DNA of 64,000 nt from assembly GCF_900089955.1 (NCBI RefSeq), contig NZ_FLQX01000001.1, forward strand, positions 1-64,000. The letters run 5' to 3'. A program made the translations under genes and the position numbers. Shown here piece by piece: positions 25,573 through 34,402 of this stretch. The number at the start of each line of letters is the position of its first letter. Positions within the stretch are counted from its first letter, which is position 1. Source of the stretch: Candidatus Accumulibacter aalborgensis (lineage in GTDB: Bacteria > Pseudomonadota > Gammaproteobacteria > Burkholderiales > Rhodocyclaceae). The notes under the pieces are model-generated. The model worked only from the letters and a program-made list of their open reading frames with translations. It made no database searches and was not told the DNA's origin.

Positions 25573-27672
25573 ATGACCCGCAAGATTCTCGTCACCTCTG
25601 CCCTACCGTATGCCAACGGTGCCATCCACCTCGGTCACCTGGTCGAGTACATTCAGACCGACATCTGGGTGCGTTTCCAGAAGATGCGCGGCCACGAGTG
25701 CTGGTACGTCTGCGCCGACGACACACATGGCACGCCGATCATGCTGCGTGCCGAAAAAGAGGGAATCACGCCGGAGGCGTTGATCGAGCGCGTCCATGGC
25801 GAGCATGCGCGCGACTTTGCCGGCTTCCACGTCGGCTTCGACAACTACTACACGACCCATTCCGATGAGACGCAGGCCTGCGCCAACGAGATCTACGCTC
25901 GCCTGCTGGCCGCAGGTCTGATCGAGACGCGGACCATCGAGCAGTATTATGATCCGCTCAAGGAAATGTTCCTGCCGGATCGCTTCATCAAGGGTGAATG
26001 CCCGAAGTGTGGTGCGCCCGACCAGTACGGCGACAACTGCGAAAGCTGTGGCTCGGCTTACACGGCCAACGAACTGAAGAACCCCTATTCGGCTGTATCA
26101 GGGGCCACGCCCGTATTTCGGCGATCCGAACACTACTTCTTCAGACTTTCCGATCCACGCTGCCAGACCTTCCTGCGCCGCTGGACTCAGGGCGAGGGCC
26201 GCCTGCAGAATGAAGCCGCCAATAAACTCCAGGAGTGGCTGGGCGGTGATGGCGAGAACCATCTGACCGACTGGGACATCTCGCGCGATGCACCGTACTT
26301 CGGCTTCGAAATCCCGGACGCGCCGGGCAAATACTTCTATGTCTGGCTCGACGCGCCAATCGGCTACATGGGCGCGTTCAGGAATCTGTGCTCCCGCGAG
26401 GGCCTCGATTTCGACGAGTACTGGCAGGTGGGGTCGGCCACCGAACTCTACCACTTCATCGGCAAGGACATTCTCTACTTTCATGCGCTGTTCTGGCCGG
26501 CTGAACTCGAACACGCCGGCTACCGCACGCCGACCAAGGTATTTGCCCACGGCTTCCTGACCGTCGATGGCGCCAAGATGTCAAAGTCGCGCGGAACCTT
26601 CATCACCGCCGAGAGCTACCTCGCTCAGGGTCTGGACCCGGAGTGGCTGCGGTACTATTATGCTGCCAAGCTGTCGAGTTCGATGGAGGACATCGACCTC
26701 AATCTCGATGATTTCATCGCTCGCGTCAATTCCGACATGGTCGGCAAGTTCGTGAACCTCGCCAGTCGGTCGGCGGGTTTCATCGTCAAGCATTTCGCCG
26801 GCCAGTTGTGCACCTGCGACGAGTCGTTATCGGCGATCAACGCCATTCGCGACCGCCGCCCCCTGATTGCAGATCATTATGAAGCGCGTGAGTTCAGCAA
26901 GGCCATCCGTGAGATCATGGCCCTCATCGATCTTGCCAATCAGTATGTAGATAGCGTAAAGCCATGGGAACTGGCCCGCCAACCGGGTCGAGAAGCCGAG
27001 TTGCAGGCGGCTTGCACCAATGCGCTGAACCTGTTTCGCCTGTTCGCCATACTGCTCAAGCCCGTGTTGCCGGCACTCGGCGCCAAGGTGGAGGCGTTCC
27101 TCAACGTCGCACCGTTTGTCTGGGAAGACGCCGGCGCGGTCCTTGCCGCCGGGCACGCCATCAAGGTCTACCGGCACATGATGACGCGCGTGGACAAAAA
27201 ACAGGTCGATGCACTCGTCGCCGCCAACCGCGAGACGCTGGCCGCCGTCCCGCAAGCTGCGCCGCAAGCCAAGCCAGAGGATCAGGTTGCGGCAGTTGCC
27301 GTGACGGAGCCAGCCGCCGGTGCCGCAGCCGGGCCGCACATCAGCATCGACGACTTCATGCGCGTTGACCTGCGGATTGCCCGCATCAAGGAGGCCACGC
27401 GCGTCGAAGGCGCCGACAAACTCGTTCGACTGGTGGTCGACATCGGACCGCTCGGTACCCGGCAGGTGTTTGCCGGCATCAAGGCCGCCTACGATCCGGT
27501 CACGCTGGTCGGCCGACTGACCGTGATGGTCGCCAATCTGGCACCGCGCCGAATGAAGTTTGGCCTGTCCGAGGGCATGGTGCTGGCCGCGTCGGACGCT
27601 GATGGCCAGACCCCCGGAATCTTCCTGCTCTCGCCCGACGCAGGGGCGGAGCCCGGTATGCGCGTCAAGTGA
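25573..27672 (+). CDS. metG: Methionyl-tRNA synthetase
   Basis: A 699-residue class I synthetase that charges tRNA-Met. The HIGH-type motif is [20 protein letters not shown]. The zinc knuckle is [20 protein letters not shown], and KMSKS is [18 protein letters not shown]. The C-terminal ~105 residues form the EMAPII/Trbp111 tRNA-binding and dimerisation domain ([20 protein letters not shown]). A linker of about 60 residues rich in Ala/Pro/Gln precedes it. The ATG at 25573 gives the family N-terminus [16 protein letters not shown]; an upstream in-frame start is not conserved. Confidence 0.96.
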   Translation: MTRKILVTSALPYANGAIHLGHLVEYIQTDIWVRFQKMRGHECWYVCADDTHGTPIMLRAEKEGITPEALIERVHGEHARDFAGFHVGFDNYYTTHSDETQACANEIYARLLAAGLIETRTIEQYYDPLKEMFLPDRFIKGECPKCGAPDQYGDNCESCGSAYTANELKNPYSAVSGATPVFRRSEHYFFRLSDPRCQTFLRRWTQGEGRLQNEAANKLQEWLGGDGENHLTDWDISRDAPYFGFEIPDAPGKYFYVWLDAPIGYMGAFRNLCSREGLDFDEYWQVGSATELYHFIGKDILYFHALFWPAELEHAGYRTPTKVFAHGFLTVDGAKMSKSRGTFITAESYLAQGLDPEWLRYYYAAKLSSSMEDIDLNLDDFIARVNSDMVGKFVNLASRSAGFIVKHFAGQLCTCDESLSAINAIRDRRPLIADHYEAREFSKAIREIMALIDLANQYVDSVKPWELARQPGREAELQAACTNALNLFRLFAILLKPVLPALGAKVEAFLNVAPFVWEDAGAVLAAGHAIKVYRHMMTRVDKKQVDALVAANRETLAAVPQAAPQAKPEDQVAAVAVTEPAAGAAAGPHISIDDFMRVDLRIARIKEATRVEGADKLVRLVVDIGPLGTRQVFAGIKAAYDPVTLVGRLTVMVANLAPRRMKFGLSEGMVLAASDADGQTPGIFLLSPDAGAEPGMRVK

Positions 27673-27737
27673 GCCGCTGCTGCCAGCCGCCCAAACCGAA
27701 TCGGCGTCGCCACGGTGGGGCGGACGGTTCCCCACTC

Positions 27738-28709
27738 TCATGACGGACGTGAGCATACAGGCGCTGGCTCGGGCGTCGATCTCCCGGGATGGCGCCGGTA
27801 CCTGCTCCAGGCGCTCGCGCTGAAAACCAGCAGCCCCAACCAGATCAGTCCGAAACTGAACAATTGAGCGCTGCGCAGCGGCTCGCCAAAAAGCCAGATC
27901 GCCGTGACGAACTGGAGCGTCGGATTGATGTACATCAGCATGCCGACGGTCGCCAGGTCGAGCCGCCGGGCAGCCGCCGCGAAGGCGAGCAGAGGCAGCG
28001 CCGTGAGTGCGCCGGCGCCGATCAGCAGACAGGTCGTCGCCAGGTCGCGCCCGGTGAACACCGGATGGCCATTCGCCGCCTGCCACCAAGCGTACAGCGC
28101 ACACACCGGCAGCATCGCCACGGTTTCCAGCCACAGGCCCGAAAGCGCATCGACCGGCAACTGCTTGCGCACCAGGCCGTAGGTGCCGAAGGTGCCGGCC
28201 AGGATCAGCGATATCCACGGCAGACTGCCGATGGCGACGATTTCGTTAGCCATAGCCACCAGCGCCAGGGCAACCGAAAGCCACTCCAGCCGGTTCAGCT
28301 TTTCCTTGAGCACGAGCAGGCCGAGCAGGACGTTGACCAGCGGCGTCAGGAAATAGCCAAGACTGGAGGCGACGACCTGCTGGTTGGCCACCGCCCAAAG
28401 GAAGACCAGCCAGTTGCTGCCGATCAGCAGGGCCGCGATGGTCAGCATCAGCAACTGCCGCCAGCTCCTGCAAACGGCTGCGACGTTGTGCCACTGCCGG
28501 CGTAGCGTCAGCAACAGGCCAACAAAGACGCAGGCCCAGACGGCGCGGTTGCTCAACACGTCCATCGGCGAGATCTGCGCGAGCTGGCGGAAATACAGCG
28601 GAAAGAACCCCCAGATGCCATAGGCGAGCAGGCCGAAGGCAACGCCGGCCCGCTGGCGGTTGGCATTCACCCGCTCAGCGTTCCCGAAGAATGAGGTCGA
28701 AGGTGGCAA
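27738..28709 (-). CDS. rarD: RarD-type EamA family permease
   Basis: About 310-323 residues with ten membrane segments. The RarD signature GVAFGLLAYGIWGFFPLYFR opens the protein, and GYFLTPLVNVLLGLLVLKEK is the family hallmark. FGTYGLVRKQLPVDALSGLW follows in the second half. RarD proteins are drug/metabolite-superfamily exporters whose substrate is unknown. Several starts are possible (28709 or GTG at about 28670). Convergent with metG. Confidence 0.85.
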   Translation of the reverse strand: MPPSTSFFGNAERVNANRQRAGVAFGLLAYGIWGFFPLYFRQLAQISPMDVLSNRAVWACVFVGLLLTLRRQWHNVAAVCRSWRQLLMLTIAALLIGSNWLVFLWAVANQQVVASSLGYFLTPLVNVLLGLLVLKEKLNRLEWLSVALALVAMANEIVAIGSLPWISLILAGTFGTYGLVRKQLPVDALSGLWLETVAMLPVCALYAWWQAANGHPVFTGRDLATTCLLIGAGALTALPLLAFAAAARRLDLATVGMLMYINPTLQFVTAIWLFGEPLRSAQLFSFGLIWLGLLVFSASAWSRYRRHPGRSTPEPAPVCSRPS

Positions 28710-28818
28710 TGTGCCCGCATGGCGTGTGCTCCCTTGAAAACGACAGACATTCTAGTTGCAGCGCAACAAGCGGGCAAATGGAGGCGCCACCCTCCACTCG
28801 AAACCTGCGGCGCCTTGG

Positions 28819-29307
28819 TCAGGAAGCCGCTAGCCTCTCGCGCAGCGCTTCGATGCGCTGGCGATTGACCCCGAAATCGCGGCTCCCGACGCGCGACGAG
28901 GAACGCACCTGTATCACGTCATTCTCGGCGTCGAACCAGAATTCCGCATCGTCGACGAACTTCATCACTCGCGTGGTGAACTGCACGTAGAGGTAGTCGG
29001 CGCGGCTGTCGACGATGGTGGCGCCGGGCAGAGCCTGCAACAGGGCCTTCAGCCTGGCCATCGTCGCCGGCCCATCACCGCGCAGCGCAAGCGGTGCGAT
29101 ATGGGCATCCTCGCCATGGGGATGGGCTAGCCAGAGGAGTGCCTGGCTGCTGACACTGTTGGCGCTTGCCGATGGTCGCTTGAGCATGCCCTCGCGCACG
29201 CCCAGGTCACTGGGAGGCGTTCCCTTGAGCAGGCCGAGTTGCCCGGCGACCAATGCCAGCGCGGCGATCGCCGCCACGCCGATGCCCATCCACTTGATGA
29301 TCTGCAC
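28819..29307 (-). CDS. DUF1499 domain protein, membrane-anchored
   Basis: A 162-residue protein. GTG at 29307 is chosen because GGAGAG lies five bases before it. It starts VQIIKWMGIGVAAIAALALV, a single N-terminal membrane anchor. The DUF1499 domain contains ALPGATIVDSRADYLYVQFT and VMKFVDDAEFWFDAENDVIQ and ends RSSSRVGSRDFGVNRQRIEA. The family function is unknown; members often resemble lipid-interacting or envelope proteins. It is divergent from the TetR gene, and one copy of the TetR operator lies between them. Confidence 0.8.
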   Translation of the reverse strand: MQIIKWMGIGVAAIAALALVAGQLGLLKGTPPSDLGVREGMLKRPSASANSVSSQALLWLAHPHGEDAHIAPLALRGDGPATMARLKALLQALPGATIVDSRADYLYVQFTTRVMKFVDDAEFWFDAENDVIQVRSSSRVGSRDFGVNRQRIEALRERLAAS

Positions 29308-29411
29308 GTCAACTCTCCGCTTGCTGAATCGGGCGTCCATTCTAGCTTGTCCAAATTTCCTGGGTGTGTGGATTGGATGTTCGCGTCCATCGGTCAACAC
29401 ACGCTTGATCT

Positions 29412-29425
29412 GGACCGATCGGTCC
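29412..29425. promoter_or_regulatory. Candidate NemR/TetR operator 1
   Basis: The perfect 14-bp palindrome GGACCGATCGGTCC lies 48 bp before the TetR gene and about 100 bp before the divergent DUF1499 gene. A second copy with the same arms lies before nemA. Confidence 0.75.
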
Positions 29426-29473
29426 GGTATCATGCGCAGCACCGTTTCCGCAACCCCTACCCACACTCACACC

Positions 29474-30070
29474 ATGGCCCGCTGCCGCGAATTCGATAGT
29501 GACGAAGCCCTTGACCAGGCGCTCAACGCCTTCTGGCTGAAGGGCTATGCGGCGACGTCGATGACGGACCTACTGGCTGCGATGGGGCTCAGCAAGAGCA
29601 GTTTCTACGACTGCTTTGGCAGCAAGCGTGAGGTGCTGCTCGCGGCTCTGAGCCGTTACAGCGCCCGCGAACTGGCCGAAACGCGTTGCCACTTCAATGC
29701 CGCCGGCCCGGTCGCCCCGCTGCTGGCCGCCTGGATCAGCCATGGCATCGACCCGGAAGCGCGCCGCCCCAGCGAGCGTTGCGGCTGCCTGATGGTCAAC
29801 GTCGCTGTCGAGTTGGCGCCACACGACCCGGAAATCGAGGCGCGTGTACGCCAGCACATCGATTCGCTGGCGGCGCTGCTCGCCGAAGTGCTCATGCGCG
29901 CGCAGTGCGAACGATCGATCAGCGCCGCCCGGAACCCCGCGCAGGCCGCCGACGCCTTGTTGAATCTGATCGCCGGCCTGCAGGTGCTGGCCAAGGGCGG
30001 CGTCGAAGGCGCGCGGCTGGCAGCCATTGCCGACGCGCATCTCGACTGTCTGCTGGAGCACAGACGGTGA
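29474..30070 (+). CDS. nemR: TetR-family repressor, probably NemR-like
   Basis: A 198-residue protein. The helix-turn-helix is DSDEALDQALNAFWLKGYAA then TSMTDLLAAMGLSKSSFYDC and FGSKREVLL. The C-terminal ligand-sensing half has GCLMVNVAVELAPHDPEIEA with cysteines nearby (ERCGCLM), fitting a redox- or electrophile-sensing repressor such as NemR. It sits between two identical-armed palindromes and directly before nemA. It probably represses itself and nemA, with induction by electrophiles. The ATG at 29474 (MARCREFDSDEAL) gives the family N-terminus. Confidence 0.85.
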   Translation: MARCREFDSDEALDQALNAFWLKGYAATSMTDLLAAMGLSKSSFYDCFGSKREVLLAALSRYSARELAETRCHFNAAGPVAPLLAAWISHGIDPEARRPSERCGCLMVNVAVELAPHDPEIEARVRQHIDSLAALLAEVLMRAQCERSISAARNPAQAADALLNLIAGLQVLAKGGVEGARLAAIADAHLDCLLEHRR

Positions 30071-30090
30071 TCTTTTTTTTTGCTATTTTC

Positions 30091-30104
30091 GGACCGGTCG
30101 GTCC
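30091..30104. promoter_or_regulatory. Candidate NemR/TetR operator 2, upstream of nemA
   Basis: GGACCG-GT-CGGTCC differs from operator 1 only in the two centre bases. It ends 19 bp before the nemA start and follows an AT-rich run, so it probably overlaps the promoter. Confidence 0.75.
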
Positions 30105-30123
30105 ATAACTTCAGGAGTTCCCC

Positions 30124-31254
30124 ATGTCCGTAGCACAGCACAGCAACGCTGACGTATCCGTCTTGCCCGATCTCTTTCAGCCTTACCAGATGGGTCCGCT
30201 GACCCTCGCCAATCGTCTCGTCATGGCGCCGCTGACGCGCAGCCGTGCACTGCCAGGCGACGTACCGGGCCCGCTCGCCGTCACCTACTACGCCCAGCGC
30301 GCCAGCGCCGGCCTGATCATCAGCGAGGCATCGCAAGTCTCGCCGCAGGGCAAGGGCTACATCCAGACGCCGGGCATCTACAGCGCCGAGCAGGTCGCCG
30401 GCTGGAAACGGGTGACCGACGCAGTCCATGCCAGGGGCGGCAAGATCGTCGTCCAGCTCTGGCACGTCGGGCGCATCTCGCATCCGGACCTGCAGGAAGG
30501 CGGTGCCCTGCCGGTCGGCCCGTCGGCAGTGACCCCGAAGGGCTGGGTATTCACCGGCCGCGGCCGGGAAGAGATGGTGACACCGCGCGCGCTCGAACTT
30601 GCCGAACTGCCGGGTATCGTCGCCGCCTACCGGCATGCCGCCGAGAACGCTCAGGCCGCCGGTTTCGACGGCGTCGAAATCCACTCGGCCAACGGCTACC
30701 TGCTCGACCAGTTCCTGCGCGACAAGACCAATCGGCGGACCGATCCCTATGGCGGCACGATCGAGAACCGCGCCCGCCTGCTGCTCGAAGTGACCGATGC
30801 CATTCTGGAAGTGTGGGAGAAGGCGCGCGTCGGCGTCCGCCTCTCGCCGATGAGCACGGTCAACGATATCGACGACAGCAACCCCGAGCCGGTATTCACC
30901 CATGTCGTGCAGGAACTGGCGCAGCGTGACATCGGATTCCTGCACCTCATCGAAGGCGTGACCGGCGGACCGCGTCTGCCCGGCAGGCCAACCGACTTTG
31001 ACCTCGGCAAGCTGCGCCGTCTGTTTCCCAACACCTACATCGCCAACAATGGTTACACGCGCGCCATGGCCATCGAAGCGCGGGCGAGCAATCACGCCGA
31101 CCTGATCGCCTTTGGCAAGCCCTTCATCTCCAACCCTGATCTCGTCGAACGTCTGCGCCGCAACGCGCCGCTCAACGCCCTCGATGCCGATACGCTGTAT
31201 GGCGGCGACCAGCATGGCTACACCGACTACCCCTTCCTCGACACCGCCGCCTGA
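30124..31254 (+). CDS. nemA: N-ethylmaleimide reductase / old yellow enzyme
   Basis: A 376-residue FMN-dependent ene-reductase that reduces C=C bonds of maleimides, enones and related electrophiles, and nitro compounds. OYE motifs: LANRLVMAPLTRSRALPGDV, GKIVVQLWHVGRISHPD, AAGFDGVEIHSANGYLLDQF (the active-site HSANGYL) and GGTIENRARLLLEV. It follows the NemR-like gene and its operator, and is followed 41 bp later by a YqhD-type reductase. Confidence 0.93.
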   Translation: MSVAQHSNADVSVLPDLFQPYQMGPLTLANRLVMAPLTRSRALPGDVPGPLAVTYYAQRASAGLIISEASQVSPQGKGYIQTPGIYSAEQVAGWKRVTDAVHARGGKIVVQLWHVGRISHPDLQEGGALPVGPSAVTPKGWVFTGRGREEMVTPRALELAELPGIVAAYRHAAENAQAAGFDGVEIHSANGYLLDQFLRDKTNRRTDPYGGTIENRARLLLEVTDAILEVWEKARVGVRLSPMSTVNDIDDSNPEPVFTHVVQELAQRDIGFLHLIEGVTGGPRLPGRPTDFDLGKLRRLFPNTYIANNGYTRAMAIEARASNHADLIAFGKPFISNPDLVERLRRNAPLNALDADTLYGGDQHGYTDYPFLDTAA

Positions 31255-31295
31255 ATCACAAGAACCCAAGGCCCCAAGGACACAAGGAACACCCC

Positions 31296-32450
31296 ATGCA
31301 GAATTTCACCTTTCAGAATCCGACCCGCATCCTTTTCGGCGAGGGCCGCATTGCCGACATCGCGGCCGAAATTCCGGCCGGCGCGCGCGTCCTGATCACC
31401 TACGGTGGCGGGAGTGTCGTGAGGACCGGGACGCTCGACGAAGTCAAGGCCGCGCTGAAGAACTTCACCGTCTTCGAGTTTGCCGGCATCGAGCCCAACC
31501 CGACTTACGAAACGCTGATGGAGGCCGTTGCCCTCGCGCGTCGCGAGAAGGTAGACTTCCTGCTCGCCGTCGGCGGCGGCTCGGTGATCGACGGCACCAA
31601 ATTCATCGCCGCCGCGATTCCTTTTGCCGGCGACCCGTGGGATATGCTCGCCAAGCGCGCTGCGGTGACCCGCGCGATTGCTTTCGGCAGCGTCCTCACG
31701 CTGCCGGCGACCGGATCGGAGATGAACAACGGCGCCGTGATCACCCGCCGCGCGAGCAGCGACAAGCTGGCTTTCCTCAACGACCTGCTCTTCCCCCGCT
31801 TCTCGGTCCTCGACCCGAGCAAGACCTTCACCCTGCCGCCGCGCCAGGTCGCCAACGGCGTCGTCGACGCTTTCGTACACATCGCCGAGCAATACCTCAC
31901 CTACCCGGCCGACGCCAAGGTGCAGGACCGCTTTGCCGAAGGCCTGCTGCTGACCCTGATCGAAGAAGGCCCGCGCGCATTGCGCGAGCCGGAGAATTAC
32001 GCCGTCCGCGCCAACCTGATGTGGACCGCCACGCTGGCTCTGAACGGCCTGATCGGTGCCGGCGTTCCGCAGGATTGGGCGACGCACATGCTCGGTCACG
32101 AACTCACCGTTCTGCACGGTCTCGACCATGCGCAGACGCTCGCCGTGGTGCTGCCCGCGATGCTGCAGGTGCAGCGTGCAGAGAAGCGCGACAAGTTGTT
32201 GCAGTACGCCGAACGCGTCTGGGGTTTGCGCGAAGGCGACGCCGAAGCGCGCATCGATCAAGCCATCGTGCGCACCCGGCTGTTTTTCGAATCGCTGCAG
32301 GTACCGACCAGGCTCTCCGACTACGGGATCGGTGTCGAGGCGATCGCACCGCTGGTGGCGCAACTGAAGCGGCATGGCATGGTGGCCCTGGGCGAGCATC
32401 GGAGCGTCGACCTCGCGCGTGCGCAGCAGGTTTACGAACTCGCTGCCTGA
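31296..32450 (+). CDS. yqhD: YqhD-type NADPH-dependent iron-containing aldehyde/alcohol dehydrogenase
   Basis: A 384-residue family III dehydrogenase. NADP-binding: VLITYGGGSVVRTGTLDEVK and VDFLLAVGGGSVIDGTKFIA. Metal ligands lie in NGVVDAFVHIAEQYLT (Asp, His) and HMLGHELTVLHGLDHAQTLA (two His). YqhD reduces toxic short-chain aldehydes. Together with nemA it forms a NemR-controlled carbonyl/electrophile detoxification operon. ATG at 31296. Confidence 0.92.
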   Translation: MQNFTFQNPTRILFGEGRIADIAAEIPAGARVLITYGGGSVVRTGTLDEVKAALKNFTVFEFAGIEPNPTYETLMEAVALARREKVDFLLAVGGGSVIDGTKFIAAAIPFAGDPWDMLAKRAAVTRAIAFGSVLTLPATGSEMNNGAVITRRASSDKLAFLNDLLFPRFSVLDPSKTFTLPPRQVANGVVDAFVHIAEQYLTYPADAKVQDRFAEGLLLTLIEEGPRALREPENYAVRANLMWTATLALNGLIGAGVPQDWATHMLGHELTVLHGLDHAQTLAVVLPAMLQVQRAEKRDKLLQYAERVWGLREGDAEARIDQAIVRTRLFFESLQVPTRLSDYGIGVEAIAPLVAQLKRHGMVALGEHRSVDLARAQQVYELAA

Positions 32451-32476
32451 GCGGAGCACGGCCGGGCGAACTTCTC

Positions 32477-32697
32477 ATGACCGACGAAAGCTGGGACTTT
32501 GCCGAGCGCAAGGTGCTCGGCAAACCGCTGCGGCCGGCCTACTATTTTGGCGTTGCGCTGGCGATGTGGGCCACGGCCTCTCTGGCCGGCGCGATCGCCG
32601 GACGCTCGCTGGGCGATCGAGCGTCTATGGTTTCTATTTCGCCTTCTCGGCGATGTTCATCGCCATCCTGGCCGGCTCACTGCCGGTACTGCTCTGA
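32477..32697 (+). pseudogene. AzlC-family permease fragment, frameshifted
   Basis: ATG at 32477 opens a frame reading MTDESWDFAERKVLGKPLRP, AYYFGVALAMWATASLAGAI and AGRSLGD. The expected continuation, YGFYFAFSAMFIAILAG, appears in another frame that stops at 32697. This matches the middle of AzlC-type branched-chain amino acid exporters (TDExxxxA, then a Trp-containing helix, then ALPATFIALL-like helix). N- and C-terminal thirds and the partner azlD are absent. Confidence 0.6.
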
Positions 32698-32711
32698 TCA
32701 GATCCGCTGCC

Positions 32712-34310
32712 TCAGCGCAGCTTGATCTCGGCAGAAACCATGTTGGATCCCTCGCCCGCACCGCGCCTCATTGTGGCCGCAGAAGACTCCGGCAATGGTT
32801 GGCCAGCACTGTAAGTTGCCAGCCATTTTCCGTATAGCTTGACGAGGGTCCTGCTAGAATGCTGCCAGGTATAGGCGACATCTGCTTCAATTCTCGCTTT
32901 ACCTTCACCCGCCGCAAGCACTTTCCAACTCACGGTGCCCGCAGACGCATAATCTACATCCACACGTTTAATTCCGGCCTCGCCGGTGCTGCCCACCTTG
33001 GGTGGAATCGTCCACATGGCGCCCGATACCAGCTGCAGCACGGCTTCTCCAACCATGACTTGCAGCACTTTACCGTCCTTCCCGATCACATCGCCCGAGG
33101 AGTACACGGTCTTCTCGGCATTCGACTCCTGCACGGTCACGTCCAGATTCTTCTTGATTCCGGTCATGATATCGGTCAGCACGAGGGTGCCTATCCTCCC
33201 CTCGGGGGGAAGAAGTGGCGGAGTCGGGTCCGCTGCGGCAAGGGGCTCTGCCGGGCTGACTTTCGCCACGGCAGGTGCGGCTTCCGGCGGCTTCCTGGCT
33301 GCCACCGGAAGTGCTTCCGGCATCGGCGCCACGGGTAATTTGGCCGCGTTCGGGACCACCGGCGTCAACTCGTCCAGCCTCCCTCTGGCCACCGCCGCAA
33401 AAGTCCCGTCGGGGAACCGAGTGAGATACGCTTGTAGCTCAGTACTGCGCTGGCTGTTCTTGACACTCTCCCACAGTGCCAACTCCAGCGCCACGTTGTC
33501 GGGTACGCCGGGACGCGCAGTGGCTGGCGCTGGTGTTACTGAGGGCGCTACCGCCGGAGCCGGCACCTTGAAGTAGAACTGGCCCTCGAGCGCGGTGTTT
33601 TCCCAGGGAGTCTGCTGATTGTTGCTTTCCTTGCGCACCGCGGCACGCACCTGCTTGAACACCTCTTCAACGGGTAGCCCCGACTGACGAATGACCCTGG
33701 CGAGATGCTCGGTGTACAGGCCGTTGTTGCGCGTGCCATCGGACGCCACCGATCCGGGGGCCGTGGAGTAAGCGACCAGCGACCCGCTGGGTGCGTTCAT
33801 CGTCGCCAGGCCCGATGAGGCGGAGCGCGACTTGACGGCAAAGGGATTGTTGCGGCACGCGTCGAGGATGATCAGATTCATCCGATTGCCCGCGCCCTGC
33901 ATCTTTTCCAGGATCACGTTGGCGTTGATCGAGTCATCCGGCACTTCGTCTTCGTTGCGGATATCGGAATCGGTGGACACCAGGAAATTGCCACCGCGAA
34001 CCTGCACGCCATGGCCCGCGAAGTAAAACAGGCCGACGCCACCCGACGCGCGCAGTTTGTCGCCAAAATCGCGGACCAATCGACGCATCTCGCGAATCGA
34101 GGCATTTTCGGCTTTGACGACGGTAAATCCTGCCTCTTTCAGCGCACCTTCCATCAGGCGCACGTCGTTCACCGGATTGAGCAGGGGCGATGACTTGTAC
34201 GCTGAATTGCCGATCAGCAAGGCCAGGCGTTGCTCGGTGCTGGCGTACGCGCCCTGTGCCAGGAGGCTGAGGACGGTACCCAGTAGCAGCAAGCAGCGAC
34301 GGATCGACAT
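32712..34310 (-). CDS. Exported caspase-family (C14) protein
   Basis: A 532-residue protein. The signal peptide is MSIRRCLLLLGTVLSLLAQG. Residues ~30-255 are a caspase-like (metacaspase/paracaspase, peptidase C14) domain: LALLIGNSAYKSSPLLNPVN, the catalytic His in GVGLFYFAGHGVQVRG, the catalytic Cys in NLIILDACRNNPFAVKS, and AYSTAPGSVASDG. A Pro/Ala-rich linker (about 255-375) leads to a C-terminal ~160-residue domain with no recognised family (GTLVLTDIMTGIKKNLDVTV). Both catalytic residues are present, so it is likely an active periplasmic or outer-membrane-associated cysteine protease. The substrate is unknown. Confidence 0.88.
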   Translation of the reverse strand: MSIRRCLLLLGTVLSLLAQGAYASTEQRLALLIGNSAYKSSPLLNPVNDVRLMEGALKEAGFTVVKAENASIREMRRLVRDFGDKLRASGGVGLFYFAGHGVQVRGGNFLVSTDSDIRNEDEVPDDSINANVILEKMQGAGNRMNLIILDACRNNPFAVKSRSASSGLATMNAPSGSLVAYSTAPGSVASDGTRNNGLYTEHLARVIRQSGLPVEEVFKQVRAAVRKESNNQQTPWENTALEGQFYFKVPAPAVAPSVTPAPATARPGVPDNVALELALWESVKNSQRSTELQAYLTRFPDGTFAAVARGRLDELTPVVPNAAKLPVAPMPEALPVAARKPPEAAPAVAKVSPAEPLAAADPTPPLLPPEGRIGTLVLTDIMTGIKKNLDVTVQESNAEKTVYSSGDVIGKDGKVLQVMVGEAVLQLVSGAMWTIPPKVGSTGEAGIKRVDVDYASAGTVSWKVLAAGEGKARIEADVAYTWQHSSRTLVKLYGKWLATYSAGQPLPESSAATMRRGAGEGSNMVSAEIKLR

Positions 34311-34402
34311 GGGGTTCACGGGTGACAACGCACAATCGGGCTATGGACGGGAAGTATAACGGCACCACAGGGAAAGTCTTTAGACCTGGACCTGACCGGT
34401 GC

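Noticed and set aside
26827-28218. A long minus-strand frame (463 codons) opposite metG and rarD
   Set aside because: It overlaps two confident genes and has no family similarity; codon bias of metG explains it.
29656-31269. A 537-codon frame antisense to nemR and nemA
   Set aside because: The plus-strand genes have clear domains, operators and starts. The antisense frame has none.
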